From GW2011-AR15 sp964512765 (GTDB lineage: Archaea; Nanobdellota; Nanobdellia; Woesearchaeales; GW2011-AR15): a stretch of DNA of 64,000 nt. The notes under the pieces were generated by a model. That model worked only from the letters and a program-made list of their open reading frames with translations, made no database searches and had not been told where the DNA came from. This document shows positions 32,209 through 39,653 of the stretch, one piece after another. The number at the start of each line of letters is the position of its first letter. The first letter of the stretch is position 1. Position numbers and translations under genes: made by a program. The stretch lies in NCBI GenBank assembly GCA_964512765.1, contig CAZEKF010000005.1, positions 24,922 to 88,921 of the forward strand, given 5' to 3'.

Positions 32209-32871
32209 CTCTTTTCTACAAAAGAACAACATTTGGCTAAGAAATGTTTGAGGACCGTAAAAAGTAGCAATTTCAACTCCCATTTTACATTCTCTTTTCC
32301 AGCCATAGAAGAAATCATATTTGTTGAATTGAGGGATGTTGCCTATTGAAGATTTAATCCACGCTACTTGCTTGTTATTATTTATCATATATTTATTGAT
32401 GCAAACTTCCAGTTGAAAGTTTCTAGGATTTAGTTTAAATGCACCTAACAAATCTTTTTTAGATAGTATTCTCACACCTGATAATACAATAACTCCTCTC
32501 ATTATTTTTGCGTAGAAAGTGTCTTTTTCTGTTCTAAAAATTAACAAGCCGGGTTTATGTTTAATAAACTTGGAAATAATCGTGTCAACTTCTTTTGAAT
32601 TTACATCAAATAAGTCTGCATCAAGTAAAAAAACATACTCTGTTTTTATATGTTTCAACCCTTGTCGTACAGCATTACTTTTTCCCGTGTTCTTATTCAA
32701 TCTAACTAACTTAACTTTCGGATATTTTACTTTAACTTTTTCATAAGATTTGTCAGATGAACCGTCATCAACACAAATAATTTGTTTAATGTTTTTACAT
32801 TTAGTTATTTCTTTCAGAACATTAAGAATTCTATTACCTTCATTGTAAAAAGGAATAATGCAAGAAACCAT
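32200..32871 (-). CDS. Family 2 glycosyltransferase
   Basis: 223 residues. GT-A fold N-terminus SCIIPFYNEGNRI, then VDDGSSDKS and the metal-binding DADLFD. Short, with no membrane segments, so probably a soluble or peripheral transferase acting on a lipid-linked or polyprenyl substrate. 3 bp downstream of the flavoprotein gene on the same strand. Confidence 0.88.
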   Translation of the reverse strand: MVSCIIPFYNEGNRILNVLKEITKCKNIKQIICVDDGSSDKSYEKVKVKYPKVKLVRLNKNTGKSNAVRQGLKHIKTEYVFLLDADLFDVNSKEVDTIISKFIKHKPGLLIFRTEKDTFYAKIMRGVIVLSGVRILSKKDLLGAFKLNPRNFQLEVCINKYMINNNKQVAWIKSSIGNIPQFNKYDFFYGWKRECKMGVEIATFYGPQTFLSQMLFFCRKELK

Positions 32872-32874
32872 TTT

Positions 32875-34224
32875 TTATCTCAAATTAACCAACACTTCGC
32901 TTAATGTCGGGTGAACGTGTATCATTTGTTTCAAAACATCGATTTTAGCGCCTGCGTATATTAATGCAACAACTTCATGGATGATGTCATCAGCGTTTGC
33001 ACCAACAATGGATGAACCAATTATTTTTTTAGTTTTTTTGTCATATAATACTTTGATAAAACCTTCTTGCTTGTTAATAATTTTAGCGCGACCGTTTTTC
33101 ATGAACGGTGCTTTCATTAAACCATAATTAATCTTTTTCTCTTGTGCCAGTTTTTCGTTTAAACCAACTCCAGCAACAACAGGTTCAGAAAATGTTGCCC
33201 ATGGAACTAAAGCAAAATTCATTTTTTGTTTTTTAGTTTCAAAAATATTATTTTTTACTATGTTTGTTTGTCTTTTGGCAGAATGTGCAAACATTGGATG
33301 GCCGTTACAGTCGCCTATCGCATAAACATTTTTGCATGATGTTTCAAGGTAATCATTAACAACAATATCTCCTCGTTTACCAGACTTAATTCCTGATTTA
33401 TCTAAATCAAGACCTTTTGTGTTAGGTAATCTACCAGTTGCTAAGAACACAGCACCAACTTTCAACTTCTTTGCTTTAGAATTTTTATCACGAACATCAT
33501 TGTAAGAAACATTAACACCTTTTTTAATCTCTAAAATGTTAGCGTTTGTTATTATTTTAATACCTTTTTTATCCTGAGAATGAAGCAGCACTTCTCTAAT
33601 ATCTTCGTCAAGCATGCCTAACACTTGTGGTAACATTTCCAACACAGTTACTTTAACACCAAGATCATTAAAGAATGAAGCATATTCCATTGAAATGTAC
33701 CCACCACCTATCATTGCAACTGATTTAGGTAGTTTAGTTAGTTCAAGAACTGATTCATTATCCAAATAACCTGTTTCTTTCAAACCTTTAATTGGTGGTA
33801 CAAAGTTATATGCACCTGTTGCAATAACAATATTATCTGCTGTGTATGTTTCATTGCCTGCTTTGATCTTTTTATTACCAATGAACTTAGCTTTTGCTTT
33901 TACCAAAGTAAGGTTTTTATTCTTTTTAAGTCCAGCATAAATATGGTCACGGCCTTCTTTAGAAATTGAATTAACACGTTGCATTAATTTTTTAAAATTA
34001 AGTTTTGATTTTGCATTAATACCAAAAAAATTCATAGTTTTTGTTGAATGATACAAATGAGCTGCGTATAACATTGCTTTAGTTGGTATGCATCCAGTGT
34101 TCAAGCATGTACCTCCCAGTACACTAGGTTCAATTAATAAAGTTTTAACTTTCTTAGAACACATTATAGCAGTTCTTAAGCCAGCTGTTCCACCGCCTAT
34201 TACAATAACAGGATATTTTACCAT
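32875..34224 (-). CDS. Pyridine nucleotide-disulfide oxidoreductase (dihydrolipoamide dehydrogenase-like)
   Basis: 449 residues. FAD site VIGGGTAGLRTA, redox disulfide GGTCLNTGCIPTKAML (C-x4-C), NAD site AMIGGGYISMEYASF, and the C-terminal dimerisation domain with HVHPTLSE carrying the His-Glu dyad. No 2-oxoacid dehydrogenase genes are in the window, so it may serve another disulfide substrate. It is divergent from the CPFC peptide-thioredoxin-CcdA cluster with an 80-bp shared promoter region. Confidence 0.88.
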   Translation of the reverse strand: MVKYPVIVIGGGTAGLRTAIMCSKKVKTLLIEPSVLGGTCLNTGCIPTKAMLYAAHLYHSTKTMNFFGINAKSKLNFKKLMQRVNSISKEGRDHIYAGLKKNKNLTLVKAKAKFIGNKKIKAGNETYTADNIVIATGAYNFVPPIKGLKETGYLDNESVLELTKLPKSVAMIGGGYISMEYASFFNDLGVKVTVLEMLPQVLGMLDEDIREVLLHSQDKKGIKIITNANILEIKKGVNVSYNDVRDKNSKAKKLKVGAVFLATGRLPNTKGLDLDKSGIKSGKRGDIVVNDYLETSCKNVYAIGDCNGHPMFAHSAKRQTNIVKNNIFETKKQKMNFALVPWATFSEPVVAGVGLNEKLAQEKKINYGLMKAPFMKNGRAKIINKQEGFIKVLYDKKTKKIIGSSIVGANADDIIHEVVALIYAGAKIDVLKQMIHVHPTLSEVLVNLR

Positions 34225-34304
34225 AACAAATAGTTATTGACGAAACCTTTAAATAGTTTTTTAAAGTGAACTTAATTTCATCGTAAAATAAGGAGGTATG
34301 GATA

Positions 34305-34367
34305 ATGAAATTTTACAAATACGGAGATGGTGACGAAGACGATGATGACGGATGTCCGTTCTGTTAA
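34305..34367 (+). CDS. 20-residue acidic peptide ending in CPFC
   Basis: ATG 34305, stop TAA 34365-34367, preceded by a perfect AGGAGGT (34291-34297) with 7-base spacing, which argues strongly for translation. The peptide starts MKFYKYGD, has a run of Asp/Glu and ends GCPFC, a redox CxxC at the very C-terminus. The following lipoprotein gene starts inside it in another frame. A mini redox peptide, metal ligand or translational coupler are possible; no family known to me. Confidence 0.5.
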   Translation: MKFYKYGDGDEDDDDGCPFC

Positions 34368-34722
34368 AAAGATTAATTTAGGACTGTTTTTCTTAGTTAT
34401 AGTTATATTTATATCTGGTTGTAAACCAGAGAATCCACAGATTGAAGAATTTGCAAAATGTATAACTGAAAATGGTGCTATTATGTACGGTGCTCTTGGA
34501 TGTAGTCATTGTGAACGTAACAAGGCAATGTTTGGCAGTGCTGTTAAACACATAACCTTTGTAGAATGCAATCCAAGGGGAGATAATGCACAACCTGAAC
34601 TGTGCATTGCAAAAAACATAACAGGATATCCTACTTGGGAATTTGCAGACGGTTCATTAGTACATGGTGAGCACACGTTTTACAATTTAAGCCAGAGAAC
34701 AGGATGTGTGTTCAATGGTTGA
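34345..34722 (+). CDS. Thioredoxin-like lipoprotein
   Basis: 125 residues from ATG 34345 (ATGs at 34327 and 34342 are alternatives). One hydrophobic segment ends in FISGC, a lipobox-like site. The domain has ALGCSHCERNK (CxxC, thioredoxin position) and TGYPTWEF (cis-Pro), like the small thioredoxin domain attached to VKOR proteins. Extra cysteines (KCITEN, VECNPR, ELCIAKN, GCVFNG) suggest structural disulfides. Coupled to the CcdA gene by overlap. Confidence 0.75.
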   Translation: MTDVRSVKKINLGLFFLVIVIFISGCKPENPQIEEFAKCITENGAIMYGALGCSHCERNKAMFGSAVKHITFVECNPRGDNAQPELCIAKNITGYPTWEFADGSLVHGEHTFYNLSQRTGCVFNG

Positions 34723-35428
34723 CATTCTTTTACCAACATGGCCAGTTGTATTATCAACTGCAGTGGTAGATTCTATTAATCCTTGTGCAATCGGTGTTTT
34801 AGTAATTTTAGTAGCTGCACTACTCGAGTTACACGAAGATAAAAAAAAGATGTTACAAGTTGGAATGATCTATATTTCTGTTGTTTTTCTAACATATTTA
34901 GCAGCAGGTTTTGGATTGTTATTATTTATACAAAAACTTAACATTGGCAATATTATTAGCTGGGTTGTTGGTATTATTGTTATTTTAATGTCCTTAATAG
35001 AAATAAAAGATTTTTTTTGGTATGGAAAAGGAATTTCTTTAACTATTCCAAAAAAGCATGCTAAAAAAATTATGCATAGAATAAAAAACATTACTGTATC
35101 AGGAAGCATATTTTTAGGATTTTTTGTAGCTGCAGTTGAACTACCTTGCACAGGCGGACCATACCTTGCAATAACAACTGTTTTGGCAAAGTTAGGTTTT
35201 TCATGGGAAGTTTTTTGGTTATTGTTTGTTTATAACTTCATCTTTGTGCTACCTTTGATAATTATTGTATTTTTAGTATATTTTGGATTAAGTCACACAC
35301 ATATTAAAGACTGGAAAGATAGAAAAAAGAAATGGATGAGACTGTTCATGGGTTTGATCATGTTAGCGCTAGGTATTTTATTAATACTCTGGGCAAACGG
35401 CACAGTTAGTTTTGGGTTAGGAGGTTAA
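34715..35428 (+). CDS. ccdA: CcdA/DsbD-like transmembrane thiol-disulfide transporter
   Basis: 237 residues from ATG 34715 with AGGATG upstream; a GTG at 34706 is also possible. Six hydrophobic segments with the two conserved membrane cysteine motifs: SINPCAIGVL near residue 20 and ELPCTGGPYLA near 147. CcdA carries electrons from cytosolic thioredoxin across the membrane. Its overlap with the thioredoxin lipoprotein gene implies that protein is its external partner. Confidence 0.85.
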   Translation: MVDILLPTWPVVLSTAVVDSINPCAIGVLVILVAALLELHEDKKKMLQVGMIYISVVFLTYLAAGFGLLLFIQKLNIGNIISWVVGIIVILMSLIEIKDFFWYGKGISLTIPKKHAKKIMHRIKNITVSGSIFLGFFVAAVELPCTGGPYLAITTVLAKLGFSWEVFWLLFVYNFIFVLPLIIIVFLVYFGLSHTHIKDWKDRKKKWMRLFMGLIMLALGILLILWANGTVSFGLGG

Positions 35429-35434
35429 AATTAA

Positions 35435-35725
35435 ATGAAAATATCTGAATTAGAAGCAAATCAAGGAAAAATAGAAATTGAAGCAGAAGTTAATGAAATG
35501 GGCGAAGTAAGAGAATTTGAAAAGTTTGGCAGGCAAGGAAGAGTATGTAATGCTACTGTTAAAGACGATTCTGGTGAAATTAAGTTAACGTTATGGGACG
35601 ACCAAATTGATCAGGTTAAAGAAGGCGATAAAGTTAAAATTAGTAACGGCTATGTCAAGGAATGGCAAGGCGAGAAACAGTTAAGTGTTGGTAAATACGG
35701 TACTATGGAAGTAATTAGTTCTTAA
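35435..35725 (+). CDS. Single OB-fold nucleic acid-binding protein
   Basis: 96 residues. Segments RQGRVCNATVKDDSGEIKLTLWDDQI and EGDKVKISNGYVKEWQGEKQLSVG match the RPA/SSB-type OB fold found in short archaeal SSB-like proteins. Likely binds single-stranded DNA or RNA. 6 bp after ccdA on the same strand, though functional linkage is not obvious. Confidence 0.8.
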   Translation: MKISELEANQGKIEIEAEVNEMGEVREFEKFGRQGRVCNATVKDDSGEIKLTLWDDQIDQVKEGDKVKISNGYVKEWQGEKQLSVGKYGTMEVISS

Positions 35726-35788
35726 TTTATTTTTTATTAATATTTTTAGACAAACATTAAAAATCATATGTTCTTTCTCATCAAAATA

Positions 35789-36769
35789 ATGACAGATTTA
35801 ATCGATAAAGCATCTCAGGTTTATAGTGAGAATTTTCAACCAGTAACATGGTTTGAACGTGCAATTTTTATTAGTTGGTTTTGTGCAAAACCTACTTGTA
35901 AATTCTGTTACATGTATACTATCAAGGACCAGATTAAAAAACCTAGAAAAGCAAGGCGTAGATTAGAATCAATATATGCTGAAGCATTGATATGTAAGAT
36001 ATGCAACTGGGAAATTGGGTTCATTAGTGCAGGCATTGCATCATGGTCTACTAAAGAGCTTAAACCTGCTTTAGAAGGTGTGTTTAAAATTACTGGAAAA
36101 AAACAATGGCTCAACCTTGGAGTTTTAAAAGAAAAACAAATTCAAGAATTATTGCCTTATATTGAAGGTGTAACTGGTACTGTTGAATGTGTTAATGATA
36201 AACTAAGAAATGACATTGTTCCTGATAAACCATTAGATGAAATTGAACAAATGTTTAACCTAGCTGACAAATATAACCTAAAAAAAGCAATCACCATTAT
36301 TATTGGATTAGGAGAAACAATTGATGATTTTTCTGGATTAGTTAATTTAGTTAATAAATGGAACATTGACAGAATAAATTATTATAGGTTAGTGCCACAT
36401 GAAGGTGCTGATTTATTTCCAACAGGCCCATCAACTGAATATTACATTGAATGGATTGCTAAAACACGCATAGAATTTCCAAAGATACAAATAGTAGCAG
36501 GCAGCTGGCCTGATAAAACCATTGAAATTCCTTTACTGTTAAAAGCTGGTGCAAATGCCATAACTAAGTTACCCGCTATTAAACTGTTTGGTAAAAAACC
36601 TGCTATTGAAATACAAAAAGGTGCTGAAAAAGCTGGTAGGAAGTTTATTAGCGAATTGATTAAGTATCCTAAAGTTGATGTTAATGGTGAATTAAACAAA
36701 CTAGACTTTGATGATGATATGAAAAATAGAATTAAAGATAAATACATGAAATATAATAGAAAATTCTGA
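35789..36769 (+). CDS. Radical SAM protein (BioB/HcgA-like) with CX4CX2C cluster motif
   Basis: 326 residues from ATG 35789 (an in-frame ATG at 35768 adds seven). The cluster motif is CAKPTCKFCYMY: four residues between the first two cysteines rather than the usual three. The barrel contains GFISAGIASW, NLGVLKEKQI, GTVECVND, IIGLGETIDD and YYRLVPHEGAD, similar to biotin synthase-like enzymes. Substrate unknown. Confidence 0.75.
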   Translation: MTDLIDKASQVYSENFQPVTWFERAIFISWFCAKPTCKFCYMYTIKDQIKKPRKARRRLESIYAEALICKICNWEIGFISAGIASWSTKELKPALEGVFKITGKKQWLNLGVLKEKQIQELLPYIEGVTGTVECVNDKLRNDIVPDKPLDEIEQMFNLADKYNLKKAITIIIGLGETIDDFSGLVNLVNKWNIDRINYYRLVPHEGADLFPTGPSTEYYIEWIAKTRIEFPKIQIVAGSWPDKTIEIPLLLKAGANAITKLPAIKLFGKKPAIEIQKGAEKAGRKFISELIKYPKVDVNGELNKLDFDDDMKNRIKDKYMKYNRKF

Positions 36770-36812
36770 GAAATCACAATCTATTTAAGTTTTTTATAAA
36801 TACCATAACAAA

Positions 36813-37226
36813 ATGTCATTAGGAACGTATCTAAACAATATGTTATACTCTACAGCAGAAAGATTACCTGATGTATCTATAGACCAAATTAGTGAAGTTG
36901 CTCAGCCATTGCATCTGCTTGCTAGGGATACTACGACTTTGAAAATGATTAAAATGCAGCAAAATTATCCACTAGCTAGTCATTTGTTTGATGGACCTAC
37001 TGAAGTTCCTTCTTCTGTCTCAGATTATATTTTTCCTGTTGCAATTTTGGCTATATTATTAGGTATTGCTGGATCTGTTTATTTAGCAAGTAGACTGAAA
37101 AATCCAAATCAACAACGACAACATTCACTTCTGGATGCTGCTAGCAACGAAATTAGTAATAAAAGATTACAAGATGAAATGGATGCTTCTAGACAGTATA
37201 CAGAGGAGAATTATAGAGTGTTTTAA
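36813..37226 (+). CDS. Hypothetical single-pass membrane protein
   Basis: 137 residues with one clear membrane segment (IFPVAILAILLGIAGSVYLASRL, residues about 68-90) and a helical, polar C-terminal tail. No family recognised. TATA-like TTTTTTATAAATA lies about 20-25 bp upstream. The end overlaps convergent nnrE by 4 bp. Confidence 0.5.
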   Translation: MSLGTYLNNMLYSTAERLPDVSIDQISEVAQPLHLLARDTTTLKMIKMQQNYPLASHLFDGPTEVPSSVSDYIFPVAILAILLGIAGSVYLASRLKNPNQQRQHSLLDAASNEISNKRLQDEMDASRQYTEENYRVF

Positions 37227-37819
37227 AGCCCAATATCAACCACAATAACTTTCTCTTTCAAATTTTCTAAACCTGTTTTAATATCATGAAACGCATAAAT
37301 AATATCTGCGTTCACAACTTTGTCTAATATTTCACTTGTATCTGGGTTTAATCCTGTAGGTATGTCAACTGCTAAGATTGTTTTATTAGATTGATTTATT
37401 AAATCTATGACTTCTGAAAACGGTTCTCGTATCTTGCCTTGAACACCTGTTCCTAACATTGCATCTACAATAATGTCTGATTCATTAATAATAGAATAAT
37501 CTTCTGCAAAAATATCTGAAAACTGATCTTTAAGTAAGTAATAATTATAACCAGACTCTTTCTTAAGTTTTTCTTCTTTTCCTAAAAACAAAACATTAAC
37601 ATCATAATTGTTTTGTTTCAAGTATCTTGCTAAGACAAAACCGTCACCACCATTGTTACCTGAACCACAAACAATTAGAATTTTTTTATTATTGAGATCA
37701 TATTTCTTCTTAATCTCATTATACAAACCAGAGCCAGCACTTTCCATTAACTGTAACTTAGAAATTCCTTTCTGTTCAGATAAATCCTCGAGTTCACGCA
37801 TTTCTTGTGTTGATATCAT
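37223..37819 (-). CDS. nnrE: NAD(P)H-hydrate epimerase (YjeF N-domain)
   Basis: 198 residues, N-domain only. VCGSGNNGGDGFVLARYL near residue 50 and VDAMLGTGVQGKIREPF, ILAVDIPTGLNPDT are the family motifs. Interconverts R and S NADHX so the dehydratase can repair it. The NnrD kinase-like domain usually fused in archaea is absent here. 4-bp overlap with the zinc-finger gene upstream. Confidence 0.88.
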   Translation of the reverse strand: MISTQEMRELEDLSEQKGISKLQLMESAGSGLYNEIKKKYDLNNKKILIVCGSGNNGGDGFVLARYLKQNNYDVNVLFLGKEEKLKKESGYNYYLLKDQFSDIFAEDYSIINESDIIVDAMLGTGVQGKIREPFSEVIDLINQSNKTILAVDIPTGLNPDTSEILDKVVNADIIYAFHDIKTGLENLKEKVIVVDIGL

Positions 37820-38166
37820 TGTATTCCATAATCAAAATTATCATATTTACCAGTGTCAACAATAAAATCATCTTTTTTTTCTTGCTTATGCACTGGTACT
37901 TTTTGTTGTTTGTTAATTTTAAATGATTTCATTTCTAAACCTTTTTTTAAGTTCATGTTACCACAGTTGACACAGTAAAAATAAGGACCATATTTACCAA
38001 TCCTAATATCAAGGTATGATCCACAAACGCATTTAATATCCTCTAATAACTTGTTTTTGTGATCATTACAAACATTTAATCCTTGTTTATTTTTAGCAAT
38101 GGCTCTATTATCACAAAAAGGACATTTTTCCTCTTTATACTGACCATATTTTTTTGGTATGTACAT
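37816..38166 (-). CDS. Zinc-finger protein related to topoisomerase I C-terminal ribbons
   Basis: 116 residues from ATG 38166, which starts the soluble protein; the open frame upstream is AT-rich and hydrophobic. EEKCPFCDNRAI, NVCNDH, KCVCGSYLDIRIGKYGPYFYCVNCG: the last segment (IRxGKYGPYFxCxxC) is the classic topoisomerase IA-type zinc ribbon. It probably binds nucleic acid. Overlaps nnrE by 4 bp. Confidence 0.65.
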   Translation of the reverse strand: MYIPKKYGQYKEEKCPFCDNRAIAKNKQGLNVCNDHKNKLLEDIKCVCGSYLDIRIGKYGPYFYCVNCGNMNLKKGLEMKSFKINKQQKVPVHKQEKKDDFIVDTGKYDNFDYGIQ

Positions 38167-38218
38167 ATACAGAATAACTTCAAGAAAGAATATAAATAAG
38201 TTCCGATAATAAGTTAAT

Positions 38219-38812
38219 ATGAAGGTTAAGAAGAACAACTTCATATACAAATATCTAAGAAGTGTTAGTAAATTACTTAGTCAAATAACTAAAGATAAAA
38301 GAAAATTTCTTTTTACATCTGTCTCTCTCTTAATTGGTCTTCTTATATTAACTAAATTCAAAAGTATTTTTTTCACAATTATTTTGATAATGTTCGGAGC
38401 AGTGTCCATGATTTATATCAGATTTTTCAAATATTCCCATTATGTTGCATTTGAACTATGCACATTAGCAACTGTTTTGACAACTTTGGCTTATGGTCCC
38501 CATGTAGGCATGTTCACAGGTTTCATGTCAATAACATTAGGTTTTGTTATTAGCGGATATTTCAAACCACAGTATTTTATTTCTGTGTTAGCTCTACCAT
38601 TAATGGCATTAATAATTCCTTTTTTATCACATCTTGAATTATGGCAAATAGGCGTTATTGTAACTGTTATTTACGATCTAATCATTCTTCCCTTGTATGC
38701 ATTGTTCGGAAGTAGAATTTTGTCAACAGTTGTGTTTTTTATAACACATATTTTACTTAATTATTGGGTTTTTACAACAGTTGCTCCAATTGTGTTTTCA
38801 ATTATGTCTTAA
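38219..38812 (+). CDS. Multispanning membrane protein (ECF S-component-like?)
   Basis: 197 residues, basic N-terminus, five to six membrane segments. The segment LAYGPHVGMFTGFMSITLGFVISGYFKP (Gly-rich with conserved aromatic residues) resembles S components of ECF vitamin transporters, but the match is weak. No ECF ATPases in the window. The end overlaps the convergent peptidase gene by 4 bp. Confidence 0.5.
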   Translation: MKVKKNNFIYKYLRSVSKLLSQITKDKRKFLFTSVSLLIGLLILTKFKSIFFTIILIMFGAVSMIYIRFFKYSHYVAFELCTLATVLTTLAYGPHVGMFTGFMSITLGFVISGYFKPQYFISVLALPLMALIIPFLSHLELWQIGVIVTVIYDLIILPLYALFGSRILSTVVFFITHILLNYWVFTTVAPIVFSIMS

Positions 38813-39609
38813 TATTGTTTATCTATTGTTAAAACAGCATCATAAACAATATTTGCTGTTAAAGATAATGTTTGTGGATCTATTAACTCGATGGTATCTC
38901 TGACAGTGTCAGCAACATTCCATAGTTTAGTTATAGATAATATACTGTCTGCGTTACATCTTGTTGACCAATCTCGTGAGAATTTAGCTCTTCTATATTC
39001 TTTCATAAGAGCAAAATCCTCATTGTCTAATGCTATTAAAGTTAAAGAAGTTATTCCATTAAACGATACATGATCAGACCCTCTACTTTGCAGATAGGGA
39101 AGTCTCAGTGTTCTTAAACCGTAATCTTCTGCACTGTTTTCAATAGCAAGTTCTAAACAATGTTCAGATTCAAGAAACACAGGCCATAACATGTAATTTG
39201 CCCCAAATCCAACAAGATCAAGGTTATAAACACCTATTATGTCTTCTCTTTTCAAATGACGCATGTACTCTCTCGAACCTAATAAACTTGGTTCTTCAGC
39301 ATCAAAAAAACAAAATTCAACACCTATATTTTTCAGTTGTGTACTCTGAAATCTTCTAACAAGTTCACAAAGTACTGCTACGCCTGATGCATTATCAACA
39401 GCGTTATTTCCTCCGTTATCCAAAGCGTCATAATGTGCATCTATTAAAATATAGGGAATTTTAGTAGTAGGGACAATAATATTCTGATTTTTAAAGAAAT
39501 TTTGATGATTTTGATTTGCTCCTAACTGGACCAGGATATCTTTTATTATTGGCCTACGATCTACTGTTGATTTTCCTGATAATAATTCCACTATTTCAAA
39601 AGGTGTCAT
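38809..39609 (-). CDS. M28 family zinc aminopeptidase-like protein
   Basis: 266 residues. Zinc ligands of the M28 fold can be read in order: IDAHYDAL (His, Asp), NNAVDNASGVAVL (bridging Asp), FFDAEEPSLLGS (Glu-Glu), YNLDLVG (Asp), RGSDHVSF (His). No signal peptide, so probably intracellular. Possible roles: peptide degradation or glutaminyl cyclase-type activity. Confidence 0.85.
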   Translation of the reverse strand: MTPFEIVELLSGKSTVDRRPIIKDILVQLGANQNHQNFFKNQNIIVPTTKIPYILIDAHYDALDNGGNNAVDNASGVAVLCELVRRFQSTQLKNIGVEFCFFDAEEPSLLGSREYMRHLKREDIIGVYNLDLVGFGANYMLWPVFLESEHCLELAIENSAEDYGLRTLRLPYLQSRGSDHVSFNGITSLTLIALDNEDFALMKEYRRAKFSRDWSTRCNADSILSITKLWNVADTVRDTIELIDPQTLSLTANIVYDAVLTIDKQY

Positions 39610-39653
39610 TTAGAGTAAGAAAAAATAATTAATTTAAAAAGAAATGGAATACC

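Noticed and set aside
34298..34333. ATG 34298 as start of an upstream reading frame
   Set aside because: It lies 1 base after the AGGAGGT, too close for initiation, and gives only an 11-codon frame; ATG 34305 has correct spacing.
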